The notes under the pieces were generated by a model. The model searched no databases and was not told where the DNA came from. It saw only the letters and a list, made by a program, of their open reading frames with translations. This document shows, piece after piece, positions 34,560-52,337 of a stretch of 64,000 nt of DNA; position 1 is the stretch's first letter; every line of letters starts with the position of its first letter. Origin of the DNA: Lumbricus rubellus. Lineage: Eukaryota > Annelida > Clitellata > Crassiclitellata > Lumbricidae. The position numbers and the translations under genes are program-made. The DNA is taken from NCBI GenBank assembly GCA_945859605.1, contig OX243824.1, forward strand, positions 2,933,797 through 2,997,796, in the 5' to 3' direction.

Positions 34560-36260
34560 CGACATGGAGACCATCGAAATGCTAACAAGAAGGACCACAG
34601 ACTTTATTTCTCCAACATTATGGTCTCCAAAAGTCCTTTATTTAATCTTAATTCCTGCTCCACGGACGATACAATGGTCATGCGCAGACGCTTTGTGACC
34701 TTTACATCGAATGAACCTCACGATTTCTTCGATTAAAGGACCCTCGACCTCATCTGCAGAATCATCAAGTTGACCGATGTTCATGGGAGCCAGCCCATGG
34801 TCACCAAATTCTTTGTCTGGTTCATGCTAAGCCAATTCTAACATTGTCTTTTTAATTCTTATCTTGTTCTATTTCGATGTGATTTCTTCGTTTATCCATG
34901 ATTCATTAAGCCAGAATTCCCCGTAATATAATATACACTGTTACACCGTTTTAAAGGTGTTTAACGGGAAATATAAATTGATTGATTTCTCCGCAAGGTT
35001 AGTGTATTAATCAATCGGTTTAATGGGCAGATATATGGGTTTATCAACATCGTATGGGAATAAAGGCTGGTCACATCGACCGAATTTATTATGGACAAAT
35101 ACAGTTCTAAATTGTATTGCATTTTTATGTAGCCTATCTATGAAGAGCTTTTCCAGCAGTATTATTTTGGCAATACGCTCTAAGGTCGATCGATGGTTGG
35201 AGGTGGTAGGAAGTTGTGATTTTCCACTGTATGAGACGACACAAGACCAGCATCGCTCACCTGTATTACATCGAAGACTGTTTACGATCATCGGACGGAC
35301 CATCGACTATCTGTGCAGAATCATCAAGCTGACCGATGTCCTGAGATTCAATCCAGTGGTCATCAAGTTCAGCGTCTGGATCATGTTATGCCAATCCAAC
35401 AGTGTCTCCTTAATTTTCTAATTTTGTTCCATATCTGCAACGCTAAGTTTCCTTATGTTATATATAATGATCTATTAAAGAGTTTTAAAGGTGTCTAATG
35501 AAACACGAGATTGTTCTCTTCAGCCTGCAAGACTACAGTCTAAACAAGTCAGATTGATGGGTAGATCTGAGAGTTAACCAACATCATTGTAATTGTAATT
35601 GTAATCGAACATTTATATAGCGCCACTTCAAAAGAACTCATCAGAGGCGCTCTATTTATTTGATGAAAGTCCATCACGTCCACACAATTTAATTTAATAA
35701 ACAGACTATACAGTGTCTGTGTACAGGCGACTATGCAATTCTCAATTGTATTGTATTGAATTTTATGGCATATGACCATTTTGTGAAACGCTTTTTTTCA
35801 AAACAAGGTCTTTCAGATGCGATTCATGGACGATCGACCGATAGAGGAAAGAAAATATTTGAGGTGGGATATTGAAGATATTGATGAGTAAAGACAGCCT
35901 ATCACAGATTGCATGGTCTCTATGTGATGTACATAATTACAGAACCGCAGAGCATTTCTTGGAAAGTTTGTCAATTTTATGCAGCCAGATATGCGACCAA
36001 TTACGCCCAAGCAACTGGATGGATGAAGATTTTAATGACATCTTAATGGCAAAATGAGCCGTAGGCGTTCGCTGTAAAATGCAGGACATTGGTCAATAAA
36101 CGTGACATAATTAATTTGCTTAAATTGTTCGTATTCTGTGAAGTCAGTGCTAGTCCAAAATCAAGAGAAAGTGACAGAGCGACGGTGTTGAGATATCAAA
36201 TTTCGTTACAGAACTACATGGTTTTGTAGCTTTAGTGTACTACGTTTTAAAGGTGTGTAG
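34560..36260 (+). repeat. Tandem-like run of dispersed repeat units B, C and D
   Basis: Three units in a row end in AAAGGTGT motifs near 34950, 35486 and 36248. Unit C (35030-35486) matches 31500-32165. Unit D (35690-36260) matches 10620-11480, and so the duplicated segment. A minus-oriented LINE tail (35604-35660) interrupts unit D. Confidence 0.75.
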
Positions 36261-36397
36261 AAAAACTCAAAGTTTTCAAATAGTGGGTTGGAGTTGGCCA
36301 CTCAACGATTCAAGCTTTTAAGAGATTTAAAAAAGTTACCACATATTCCATCTTTCTAATCGCTATCGTAAGCTCCCCGTTCTAAAATGAAACCGAA

Positions 36398-36540
36398 TGC
36401 CCGGTAGAGTAATGGTTGTTTTGATACCTATCCTGTTGATGGGGTCACGGGTGACCCCATCCGGCGGGAAATGGTTAACACGCTGGCCAAGAGTGCGAGA
36501 GGTAGCAGGTTCGAGCTTTCGTTGGGCGGATTTTCTTTGC
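36398..36540 (+). mobile_element. Possible tRNA-like SINE relic split by a 57-bp palindromic insertion
   Basis: cggtagagtaatggtt is followed by a palindrome (atggggtcacgggtgacccc), then atggttaacacgctggcc and gcaggttcgagctttcg. The repeated atggtt could be a target duplication. A decayed relative of the insert is at 57786-57868. Confidence 0.45.
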
Positions 36541-36544
36541 AGGC

Positions 36545-37350
36545 TGCTATTAGTGCCGTGTATTGCAGGCTGTCTGTCCAGTTCGTATAGTTAAGATTTA
36601 TGTATTCTGTAATCTCCATTATTGTGAATTGTTTAAACTGCATAATTGTACACGGTAACCGGTTGCGGTCTGTCAACTGAGATTGTTTCAAAAAAGACAA
36701 TAATATTATTATTATTATGCGTAGTTTCGGCGATCAACTTGCGTACAGTTTGTTAGTGTAGTCTTACTTGCGTACTGGTAGTAGGTTACTCATAAGTTTC
36801 AAAACATCTTATAGCAACCGAGGCTTTTGATGTCCTTAAAACGTTTTTTTTCAATTTCCATTATTTTATTCAGTTTCATTTTTTGTTGCTTTACCGGTTT
36901 CTTTCTCTTTTTCTTTCTTTTTCCGCATCTGATTAGCTTTTCCGGCGACAATGTTTGGCAGGTGGTAGCTGTTCTAACGCCAAAGCAAAGCCTAGATTAT
37001 TCAGTGATTAAAAATTAGTTTAAAATGCGCTACTGCGTTAGACACCCTTATATTGTTTAAAAATTGCGATATATGTACGTATATTTAATGGCCGACAGAT
37101 GGGTATTGCCACGGCTTGATAAATTATCAGTGAAGCCGTTTATACTAAGAGTACTATGCATGCGGTTCAAGGAGTGGAGATTTTAGGCCATAATTATACT
37201 CTGTTCGAATTTGTAATGTTAGGTAATTTTGCTAGCTTGTGATCATCCGTCCATTGGTGGTTGCATTCCTACTGCGTTTTGTCAGTCTGAATATCAATGA
37301 AGAAAACTTGATAACATTGCTAAGTTATCACAGTAACATTAGAAGATGAG
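36545..37350. other. Non-coding
   Basis: Contains gcgctactgcgttagacacc at 37027 (shared with 24208 and 33475). Otherwise short frames and T-rich sequence. Confidence 0.5.
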
Positions 37351-38510
37351 TTATGTCATTCATTCATTCATTCATTCCGAAAACTTATAAAGCGCCTCTT
37401 CAAGAAGACTACTCAGAGGCGCTCCATACATGTTATTTACATAGCAGAATTAGAAATCTGATGAAGGTTGAAACCAAGAAAGTTTTTCTAAATTATTGCA
37501 GTAAAGCTAGAAGCTGGGTGAAGGATCGAGATAATTTTTTGTAGTAGTAGATATTTGGCAAGAAATCTACTTTTTCCATAGTAGATTTAAGATAACCGAT
37601 GGAAACATGATTAGAATATTTGTTCTATTACTTCATAATAATTATAGTTTACGACACTGTGTTTTGGGATTTATTTAGATTCGACTGGTCTCCCAATCCA
37701 GAGCTAAAGACGGTAGGATATACAGCAAAACTGAAAAAGAAATCAGTAATTTCATTATATAGCCGGTAAGACCTCAATGTAAAGGTGTCCAAGTACATAC
37801 CATACAATAGACCGTATGCCGCAGGCCTACTGCATGGTTGTATTTGTTATTATGTACACAACAACACCACACATAATTAATTCAATCATTCATTTTCAAG
37901 AATTTATATAGCTCTCCTTTAAGAAATCCACTCAGGAGCGCTCCCAGTCCAACCACGGTGAAACAAAAAGTCTCAAGGAGCTTGTAGAACACTGACGAGT
38001 CAAGCCTAGATAACAGACGCATCTCCAACGGAAGACTCAGATGGACGGACCTACAACTGAGAAAGCACGACGCTGACAGTTTGATGTTTCAACACGCGGG
38101 ACCATAAGCTTACCGCTAGAAACAGAGTGAACGGCTATAATGCGAGCCAGGACAACAGATATTGAACAGCAGAGTAGCGGTAGCAATGGTAATCTAGTAA
38201 ACAATTGCGACTAATTTGTGAGTACCATGAGTATCGCCGTTGCTACCTCGGTACACCTCAAAAGTAGCCCAATTAGTGCGAAGTCGCATGGACAAAATTT
38301 CAGTCACGAGCACATTGTGTTCCTCAACGCGAACTCTGCGAAACGACCTGACAACCCTGGAACTTGACCTCTCTTGGTGAATTTATTCATTCGGACAATT
38401 ATATAGCGCTTCTTCAAGTAAACAACTACTCAGAGGCGCTAAAAAAATACTCAGAGGCGCTCAAAAACTACCCAGAGGCGCTCAAAAACTACTCAGAGGC
38501 GCTCACATTA
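37350..38510 (-). mobile_element. Cluster of L2-like LINE tails, minus orientation
   Basis: Tails at 37355-37430 (with CATT repeat), 37885-38080 and 38385-38510. The last carries four copies of a short actcagaggcgct unit. Related decayed tails lie at 327-375 (+), 18405-18560 (-), 35604-35660 (-), 39795-39830 (+), 40460-40530 (+) and 61825-61885 (-). Confidence 0.7.
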
Positions 38511-38589
38511 TGAATATTATGTCTTGACATCCTTCTCTGAATGTTTACATAGATTGCTTTTCGTCCGCCGTTCCGTTGCACACGTTCGC

Positions 38590-38830
38590 ATCCTATGGCT
38601 GTTTTATGAAACAAGCTGAACTTTTGGTTCCCCGCTCACAGACTGCTATCCGATAGCGTCGTTCTTTCTCTGTTGCTGGTGCTACAACTTGGAATGGCCT
38701 CCCTGTTACACTGCGCTTAATTCCCATGAATCAATGTTCCTTAAGAAAGTCAAAACTTATTTTGGCGTGATTGGGTCGGGAGTGCTTCTGAGTAGCCTGC
38801 CTAGAATAGGCGCTACATGTTTTAAAATTT
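38590..38830 (+). mobile_element. L2-like LINE 3' end, decayed
   Basis: Reads ...SVAGATTWNGLPVTLRLIPM-like sequence and then gggagtgcttctgagtag. The ORF is broken. Confidence 0.72.
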
Positions 38831-39055
38831 GAAAAAATTAACAAATGAATTATTATTTATGGTTCATTTCTCAAAATGCCAACGAAGAACAACCATCGAG
38901 TCAATAAATCTAGCAACACGATTGATGTTATAGGCGAGGAATTAAAACATTTAAAGGTGTCTAAATTGTTACGTTTAATACTCGTTTTTAGCCGACATTC
39001 TTTTACGACATCCTGCATTAGACGCGAACTGCTTTCAAGTAAAGAAAGTCGTATA

Positions 39056-39221
39056 CATGGGCGGAGTTTATCAGGGGCTAGGGGGCTAACCCCCCTAGGG
39101 AGGCCAAGATTCAGCTTTTTTGCCGTTGAAAATGGTATCTGTTTCCGGGCTTAGCCCCCCCCTTCAAGAAGGCATTAGCCCCCCCCCCCCCCAGAACGAA
39201 ACCAAACTCCGCCCATGGTCA
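39056..39221. mobile_element. ~165-bp element with inverted ends CATGGGCGGAGTTT
   Basis: The left end catgggcggagttt and right end aaactccgcccatg are exact complements. The interior has runs of G and C (aggggctagggggc, cccccccccc). Confidence 0.7.
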
Positions 39222-39224
39222 TAT

Positions 39225-39226
39225 AT

Positions 39227-39297
<71 letters not shown>

Positions 39298-39368
39298 GTC
39301 GTCGTCGTCGTCGTCATCGTCGTCGTCGTCATCATCATCATCATCATCATCGTCGTCGTCGTCGTCAT
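39225..39368. repeat. (ATC)n / (GTC)n microsatellite
   Basis: atc repeats to ~39295, then gtc/atc mixtures. The poly-His frame is an artefact. Confidence 0.97.
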
Positions 39369-39433
39369 CGTGACTTAATGGTTTCTTTCACTCGCTTTGC
39401 AACAGAGCGAATGAAAGGAACCATTAAGTCACG
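39369..39433. other. 65-nt near-perfect hairpin
   Basis: Left arm gtgacttaatggtttctttc continuing actcgct; right arm agcgaatgaaagg continuing aaccattaagtcac; loop about 9 nt (ttgcaacag). One mismatch and one G:U in roughly 28 pairs. It could be a tiny palindromic element or a pre-miRNA-like hairpin. Confidence 0.75.
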
Positions 39434-39434
39434 A

Positions 39435-40806
39435 TGGACAGCAGAACGCAACGCGCGGTGGTTTATGCAAGTGGATGGGGAAGGCAAAGCTCACACAGAT
39501 AAGAGGGTGCCCAGCCTGATAAGCATCGCCACACCAAAGATGCAATCCTGAATGAGTTGCGCTGAGGGAAAGAAAGCCAGTGCAAGACCTTTTATTCTCG
39601 GTCTGTTATACCTGTTATTATGTAGTTTGGCAACTTGAAGCAATAATTGATTACACGCTTAGACACCTTTAAAATAGTTATTGCTCATATTATTAAAGTA
39701 AAATATAGAAGCTAATTAAGTTGACTTAAGCGTTGATGGTAGCTTTCAAACATTCCTCACTCATTTTAAGAGAGTTTTATTTGGCCGCGCTGGAGTTTGG
39801 AGCGCCTTTGAGTTGTCGCATTGAAGGGAAAACATAATCTTGGTAAAGCCTCTCTCCTACACGCGTACGTAATGAGTGGCTCTGCGCACACTGCATGCGA
39901 TTGGCTAGTTTGCTTCTTCGCCATCTTTGTATGAACATAGTTATGAATGGGTATGCGACAAAAAGAAGAAGACTTTTGTCAGCATAAGAAAAATCATTGT
40001 TACTCTCTCATACTTCTATCTACGTCGTCTAAAGTGGTGAAAGGTTTTCGAATAAACACCTTTATATCGGAATCGACAGGCTTTATAAATACCAGTCATT
40101 CGGCAGTTTGTGTTATGTTTCGTACGAGGATTGAATAATCTGCATCAACTCAACCAACAATCAACAACAAGGAATCAACAAAATAATAACAACATCAAGG
40201 ACGTCAAAGACCATGCTGTCATAAGACGTCGGTAAACTTCTTCTTCTTATTTGTGTTATCTTAAAGTATCTCTAATTCTTCTCAGTCCGTGTTATTAAAA
40301 ATTAATAATGTCTTTTGTCATGCATTTAATCATTTCGAATCATTTATTGCTGTTCATAGACACCTTTAAACTTTTTCTTCCTGGTGTTATAAAATGGCTC
40401 TGTAGCCAAACATGTAAAGTGCAATCCACAATTTAAAACAGTTTCATTTGAACGCCATGGCTTGGGAGCAACGCATGCTTAATCCATTTAAAGAAGCGCT
40501 ATACAAATTCACGTTAGGAATGAATGAATATATTCATTCCTAACGTGAAAATAAATTGAAAATACGTAGGCTACAAACTTCATTGTTAATAGACCCTCAC
40601 ATACGTAACCATAATGTATATGGATAGGTAACCCCCTCCACGCTTTGCATACGTAATGAGTGCATGGCACTGCATCATAATGCAGACGATTGGCTCCGCC
40701 CACTTCATATGAACGTCGTTGTTGATTGACACCACGGTAAACAGAAGAATAGTATTCACTCTAATAAAAAAACATTATTATTCTCTCGTCCTTTTCTCTG
40801 CTTCGA
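39435..40806. other. Flank 3' of the PRPS gene
   Basis: Minus-strand motifs at ~39662, ~40054 and ~40358 (agacacctttaaa type). LINE-tail fragments at 39795 and 40460. No further gene found. Confidence 0.5.
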
Positions 40807-46004
<5,198 letters not shown>

Positions 46005-47040
46005 CTTCTTTTCTTCTTTCCTCCGTCGACCTGTTCAGATATCTCAGGATAGATATTATATCGAATCGGTTGTGTTGTGAGCCGCGAAACAAAGTGGGTC
46101 ACTGAGTTTGTGAATTGAACTTTAACGTGATCTGCGGCTAGGTCCAGAAATTGTAATGATTTTAAACCGGGCCTCTAATGTTAAGGTTTCCAGGACTAAT
46201 CAGCTTGGTCTACTTACTTTCATGGAGTTCCATTCGTATTGGCATGCTGGCAATATCAGAGATTATAATTCCATGAGGTAGGAAGTTCAGAAACCGAGAC
46301 TTAAGTGCCGACATATTGACGAGGAACTGGCAACTGGCATACATGATAGGATCCTATTACAGCTTTTGTGACGTAAAATAACCCTATAGCTATCAGCAGC
46401 TATCGTAATCATAACAAAGACCTAAAAATTCAACATTGTAACTTCTGGCCTATGCCTTTTAGCAAAAATCAATGAGGACACTGCTGGGTAGGCTGTTGTA
46501 CAACAATCGACCACAATTATGTCGATAAATTTTTATATCTGTTGACACAACGTTGATAATGAAGCCCTACACCTACGAAACTTCTCAGCGTCAAGTGATT
46601 AGAAGATTTAAAAATTGGGTTTAGGCTACGTGAGACATGTTGCTATAATATATAATTGTTGTCGTGTTGTTTTGGTGACAACGGGTTCCAAGTTCGAAAT
46701 ACACGTGAACATCTTCACTCAAATATAGACTTCGATTAGTAGGCCACTGACCCAGGGCATCTTTGCCCATCGGTCTGGTAGTTTCAGCCCAATTTAAGTC
46801 TACTGTCTATGAAATCACGATCTGCTGTCGTTTAATTAACCCATCAAGTAAAATTTAGCACAGTTCCGCTGGACATGTGAACATATTATTTTAGGCTATT
46901 GTTATAGTAACGAATAAGAGACAAACGTTACGAGAAAACCAGCCGAAAATTGAAATCATTATTATGTGACTATCACAATATTCTAGCAAAACGTCTGTGG
47001 AGATCTGACTGCGTTTTTACGTGTTTACGTGTTTGTGCAT
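46005..47040. other. Flank 5' of the PRPS gene
   Basis: Expected to hold the promoter and 5' UTR, but no TATA box or CpG-rich stretch stands out. Short frames only. Confidence 0.45.
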
Positions 47041-47047
47041 ATGTGTG

Positions 47048-47048
47048 T

Positions 47049-47086
<38 letters not shown>

Positions 47087-47088
47087 AT
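47048..47088. repeat. (GT)n dinucleotide microsatellite
   Basis: About 18 gt repeats preceded by an imperfect gtgtttacgtgt stretch. Confidence 0.96.
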
Positions 47089-47282
47089 TGTGTTTGCGAC
47101 CATTTCTAGTGTTGCTGTTTTTGCCGGATACCACGGAGTTTCAACTATGTATTTGCAGGGTTCTGTTTCAATGTCAACAGATTCCATAGGCTTACTTTGG
47201 TATCGACCAGAATTTGTGCAGATTTGGCATGTGAGATAAGTTCTTAGACTGACATCCGACTCCGTGCTTATAAAAAAATCAT

Positions 47283-47435
47283 CAGTTTCGTCTTCGTCAT
47301 CATCATCGTAATAATAGTCATCATCATCGTCATCGTCATCGTCATCGTCATCGCCATCGCCATCGCCATCGCCATCACCATCACCATCACCATCACCATC
47401 ACCATCACCATCACCATCACCATCACCATCACCAC

Positions 47436-47479
<44 letters not shown>

Positions 47480-47545
47480 CCACCACCACCACCACCACCA
47501 CCACCACCATCACCACCCCCATCACCAATCACCATCATCAGCAAG
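47283..47545. repeat. (ATC/ACC)n trinucleotide tract
   Basis: gtc, gcc, acc and atc repeats in blocks. Long poly-Asp/Gly and poly-Met/Val frames on the minus strand come from the repeat. Confidence 0.96.
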
Positions 47546-47589
47546 ACCAATTATACGTCTAACACCAGCACGACCTCGGCCACTGTGAA

Positions 47590-49600
47590 CACCAATAAAT
47601 AATTATAACACTGTAACACCTTTTCCAACTCAATATTACAGCAAATTTAAAAAGCGTAGAAAATAAATCAGTAACAACCTTCACGCGATCTTAGAAAACA
47701 GACGAAATGACGAAAATGACAAAAATGACAAAAATTACAAAAAGGAATTGACATTTGACACACGTCCGGCAAAATTAATGAGCAAACGATAAAGAGATCA
47801 TTATTGAAAAAAATATTCACATTCTAACTAATTAATCTATGTAATTATTATAAATAATTTGTCTAACTAATTAGCAGAAATTACTAAACTAGAGTTAAAA
47901 GCCAGTATTTTAAATAGCAAGAAAAATCCTTAGAACACTATGAAATTATTTTACATGTACCACGTGGCTAAAATAGACAGACACCTTTTTTAGTTGTCAT
48001 ATTATTAAATAATTATTATTGGTATCCATGAAAGTGAATGGATGTATCCTGCAGAGTTTAACGACAACTTAGGACACAGAGGTCGTCGCCGTCGACATAA
48101 ATCTGTTTGGCTTAAAATAGCAGCTCTTACCAAATACAATGCGTCAAGGCTGATGCATTGAAATAAACCAGCAGGACTATAATAATAATGATTCCTAGGT
48201 ACTCACCGACACCTCATTTTAAGTTGTTCGTCCAGAATAAAATCACAGGAGCCTAGCAAATTTTATTGTACTCAGCATAAAAAATTATGTAGAAACATGT
48301 AGCCTACCTCGCAATCAATGCATCACTCGCAGTTAGACACACGCTCACAAGCACAATATCATTAACGTGTGTGAAAAAAGTAAAAATCTACCCAGATTCA
48401 TTGCCTAAAATAATACGAGGGCACACGACAACGACTATCACTTTTACTCTTCTCAATGAAAACGAAGAATCTATCTACAATGTTTAGATCTACGACAAGA
48501 AACCATGGCGAGAAAAGGGTTCGAGCTATAATATAATGATTATAATATCACTCTCATAATATTTGAGCCGCAACTGACTTACATGTACATCCTCTGTACG
48601 AAATGCCAACCATTCATTCTCTCTGGACAGAGATAAAATAACGCAAATTTTAGAACGTTGGTGGGCTAATCTAATATTTACAAGTTATACAATGTCATGT
48701 AAGCTTACTGTACAATAAAAGTCAATGCGGATCCTAAAATTTTGATTCAATTCTATTTATATACTGTATTGATCCCAAATAACCAAGCATGTTATAGTTT
48801 ACGGAAGCTGAACAAACTGCAGACTATATTTAGTGTAATTATCTGTGGTGTTACAGTACTCTTGCTAGTATACATGTAAGCTTCAGGGAGCAAAAGACTC
48901 ACACTAAAAAAGTTAACATCAGATTTTTGGAGGCTAAGATCACCGAATATTTTGCCCTCCTTCCAAAATTTTTGTGTCCGTCTCTGGTTAGCCCTTTACA
49001 TGTATGATCCATAGAGGGATAGCACGGTAGACAATGTTTTGAAAATGCAGGTAGGGCATTGATGAAGGGGAAGGTTAGAAACATTGCAAGAACTTAAACC
49101 TGGGCTCAAACTATCACAATTATACGTGGATGCAGAGTGCGAATTTATAACGAACAATAATAAACTTATCACAAAATTGAAGGTTAGGAACACTTTCCTT
49201 GCAATATTTACACTGAAAGCTTTCGCCACATAATTAGACTCACACGCATCAAATAAATGTCACAAAACGTCCTAGCTACACGAAGGTAATACGAAAGAAG
49301 CCGAGTCGCTTTACACGGCTTGAAATCACAGATTAACAAAAACGTTTAGTGTAGTTGGTTATATGATGATATGGAACCAATCCATAATAATGTAATCCAC
49401 TACTGTATGATCTAGGCTATTCAAGTGGTCCAATGCAAGGCTAAAACAAGTGACCAGTGTGGAATGTGAATCGATCGTCATAATTATAATCAAAGTAAGC
49501 AACTAGTTAAGTGACCATTGTTGTCTTTATTATACATGTAAGCTACTTGCAGATAATATTTATTTAACCGAGTACAAATAAATAAACAACTCAGGTGTAT
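47590..49600. other. Non-coding between the two genes
   Basis: Minus-strand motifs at ~47615 and ~47980 and one diverged hairpin-type repeat (48030-48125). No gene found. Confidence 0.5.
48030..48125 (+). repeat. Hairpin-motif repeat, diverged
   Basis: tgaatggatgtatcctgcag, aacgacaacttaggacacag, aggtcgtcgccgtcgac, tgtttggcttaaaatagc. Pairing of cgac with gtcg is kept. Confidence 0.6.
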
Positions 49601-49604
49601 TTAA

Positions 49605-49645
49605 TCATCTAATCTAATCTAATCTAATCTAATCTAATCTAATCT
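49605..49645. repeat. (TCTAA)n microsatellite
   Basis: Eight or nine tctaa units, including the imperfect ends. Confidence 0.95.
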
Positions 49646-49984
49646 ATTCTACACAATTCAAAATGACAATGTTTCAAGTGAAGACTAGATCAGACAGTAG
49701 TTATTTTCTTTAATTGGTCCCACACTTAAGCGAGAACAAAAGTTTATCTGTCACTGTTAAAAATAATCGTTCAAGTAAAAGGCGACAACAGTAAACTGAG
49801 CTGTAGTTTTGGATTGTAAGCGACGTCAAGTGAACGTTTTCTGACTATAATCCGGATAATTATGCCGAAATTTAATGTAGGCCTACTATACGAATTACAA
49901 CAGCATTGCAACTGAGAGCATTGTATGCCTAAAAACAACCACTGCAACTGCAAACATTGCTAATTCAATAACTTCAGCCCTGAC

Positions 49985-50640
49985 CCTTGCAACCGCAAAC
50001 ACTGCAAATACAGTTATCGCAGTTATGAGACTTATGACCATTGCAACCGCAAACACTGCAAATACAGTTATCGCAGTTATGAGATTTGTGACCATTGCAA
50101 CCGCAAACACTGCAAATACAGTTATCGCAGTTATGAGACTTTTGACCATTGCAACCGCAAACACTGCAAATACAGTTATCGCAGTTATGAGACTTGTGAC
50201 CATTGCAACCGCAAACACTGCAAATACAGTTATCGCAGTTATGAGACTTATGACCATTGCAACCGCAAACACTGCAAATACAGTTTTCGCAGTTATAAGA
50301 CTTATGACCATTGCAACCGCAAACATAGCAAATACAGCTATGGCAGCAATGAACATTGCAACCGCAAACACTGCAAATACAGTTATCGCAGTTATGAGAC
50401 TTATGACCATTGCAACCGCAAACACTGCAAATACAGTTATCGCAGTTATGAGACTTATGACCATTGCAACCGCAAACACTGCAAATACAGTTATCGCAGT
50501 TATGAGACTTATGACCATTGCAACCGCAAACACTGCAAATACAGTTTTCGCAGTTATAAGACTTATGACCATTGCAACCGCAAACATAGCAAATACAGCT
50601 ATGGCAGCAATGAACATTGCAACCGTAAACATTTCAAACG
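49985..50640. repeat. 54-bp minisatellite (18 codons), ~12 units
   Basis: The unit contains gcagttatgagacttatgac, cattgcaaccgcaaacactg and caaatacagttatc. Because 54 is a multiple of three, ~300-codon frames stay open on both strands (ITVFAVFAVAMVISL and ANTANTVIAVMRLMTIAT). A variant (aacatagcaaatacagct) occurs twice in the array, at a spacing of about 270 bp, so there is a higher-order repeat. A simpler gcaaacattgcaat pattern continues to ~50820. Confidence 0.93.
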
Positions 50641-51232
50641 CACACATCGCAATCGCAAACACTGAAACGGCAAACATTGAAACCGGAAAAACTGCAATCG
50701 CAAACATTACAGCGACAAAAGTTGCAAACACAAACATTGCAATCGCAAACATTACAGTGACAAAAGTTGCAATCACAAACAATGCAATCGCAAGCATTGC
50801 AGCACAACATTGCCGATGCAAGCAGAACATACATGCATCTCCTGCACGCCGGAGTGGAATATGCAATCCTCAAACGAAGATTGCACTTCGAAATAACGGT
50901 TTGCACTGAACACTGGACCGCACTCAACAAAGAGGATTGCACTTATAAACTACAGAGTGAAATCCTGCAGGCTACAATTGAATGGACAAAACTGCATTCC
51001 TTTCGACAGTGGAAATGCATTCCTTTGAGACGCGTGAATGACGTCATCTTGTGATTAGCTCTTTGGTTTGCATCCCTTTGTTAGGTTTCCTATGACCGTC
51101 TGAACTCCTTGCTTGATGCTCACACCCAGACCCTGCGTGCAGAAACGGAAATTCAAACTCATCATAATTATAATATTTTTTAGATTATGCCGTTGTTATT
51201 AAATATATGAATAAACCAAGGTATAAATGAAA

Positions 51233-51240
51233 TCGTCGTT

Positions 51241-51275
<35 letters not shown>

Positions 51276-51278
51276 AGT
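51233..51278. repeat. (GTC)n microsatellite
   Basis: cgtcgtcgtcgtcg for about 45 bases. Confidence 0.97.
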
Positions 51279-51440
51279 TACAAATGACCTCACATATTGT
51301 CTTCGGTCATCTTTGATGGGCAATATCCCAAGTTTTATTGACATGACATTGTGTAATCAAAATTTTTAAATAATTTATCCAAGATTGTTCTGTCTTTGTT
51401 TCTCTGATAGGCTTCGTTGCTGCATGTACGAGTACATTAA

Positions 51441-51898
51441 CCCGTTGGAGGTGAGGTGGGGTATGTCACACCCCAGAGGTATTCTACTTTAATTTTTTTG
51501 TAGAAAACGTTAAACCAGCTTGAATTATTTTTTCTACCTTTGTGAATATGAAATACGGACACTTTACCAAAATTTCAGAAATTTTGAACGAACAGTTTAT
51601 TTTATTTTATTTTAATGTTTATTTGAAGGAAATTGCGATTTTTCGTATACAAACGGAACTTACACGGGCAAAGTACACTATGGAGGGGTTCACCTTCTGG
51701 TCATCTAATAAAGATTGAAAACAGATAATTGTTCGTGATAATCACCTGTTTAGTTGATAATTGATCATAGAAGAATAGTTTAACTCAAATTAATGTTTTT
51801 CATTTGATATTGCGACTTGAAAATAAAAATATGTGTTGGGGTTTGTCAGACCCCACCTCACCTCTAACGTTACAATGCGTCACCTCACCTCCAACGGG
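51441..51898. mobile_element. 458-bp TTAA-flanked element with long inverted ends
   Basis: TTAA at 51437-51440 and 51899-51902. Ends CCCGTTGGAGGTGAGGTG and CACCTCACCTCCAACGGG are perfect 18-bp inverted repeats; a second pair (gtgaggtggggt and accccacctcac) follows inward. No ORF. Confidence 0.88.
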
Positions 51899-52223
51899 TT
51901 AATTGAAATTTGTTTTCTTACATGGAAACCCATAAATTGCATAATTTATTCATAAATTGTATATTTTGAGTGGCACTAGTATTTAAAGATCGAAAAATAA
52001 CGTTTAAAAAGGTCTCTAAAACTGCTATTTTTTGGCAAAATTAAACTCCTAGACTAGAAGCGACGCTGGGTAGTAATAAAGATAAATGTTCGGCTTCCAT
52101 TGGTATGGATCGGGCATGAGATTTTACCACTGTTGACACTTAATAAATGAATGTCGAGAACTGATTAGTTGAAGACAGATTAGTGCAGTTTACCTCCTTA
52201 CTTACTTAGACCGAGTAACTACA

Positions 52224-52337
52224 TCAGTCAGTGCTATCGGTCACCTTCGTCATCGTAGCTCGCATTTCTTCTTCTTCCGGGTTCTTGTAGAACGGACGAC
52301 ATCTTTGATGCGCGTCCAAACATTTCTGGTATCGAAG
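52224..52337 (-). CDS. APBB: APBB terminal coding exon
   Basis: Begins LRYQKCLDAHQ after acceptor TTCATTGTAG; LRYQKCLDA is the Fe65 signature that ends PTB2. It then runs RCRPFYKNPEEEEMRATMTK to TDSTD and TGA. The acidic tail has no visible match to the vertebrate C-terminus, so it may be lineage-specific or one of several alternative ends. Confidence 0.92.
   Translation of the reverse strand, partial: LRYQKCLDAHQRCRPFYKNPEEEEMRATMTKVTDSTD

Noticed and set aside
31826..35498. Frames containing LCRIIKLTD shared between 31.9 and 35.3 kb as a gene family
   Set aside because: They lie in dispersed repeat unit B/C copies; frames are not conserved between copies and stops differ.
47017..47550. 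177-codon Asp/Gly-rich frame
   Set aside because: Translation of a trinucleotide microsatellite; overlapping frames on the same strand are equally open.
49985..50640. CRISPR-like array
   Set aside because: No unique spacers; the whole 54-bp unit repeats, and the DNA is eukaryotic.
49895..50909. Large frames on both strands (323 and 294 codons)
   Set aside because: A 54-bp tandem repeat keeps frames open; no start context, domain or splice evidence.
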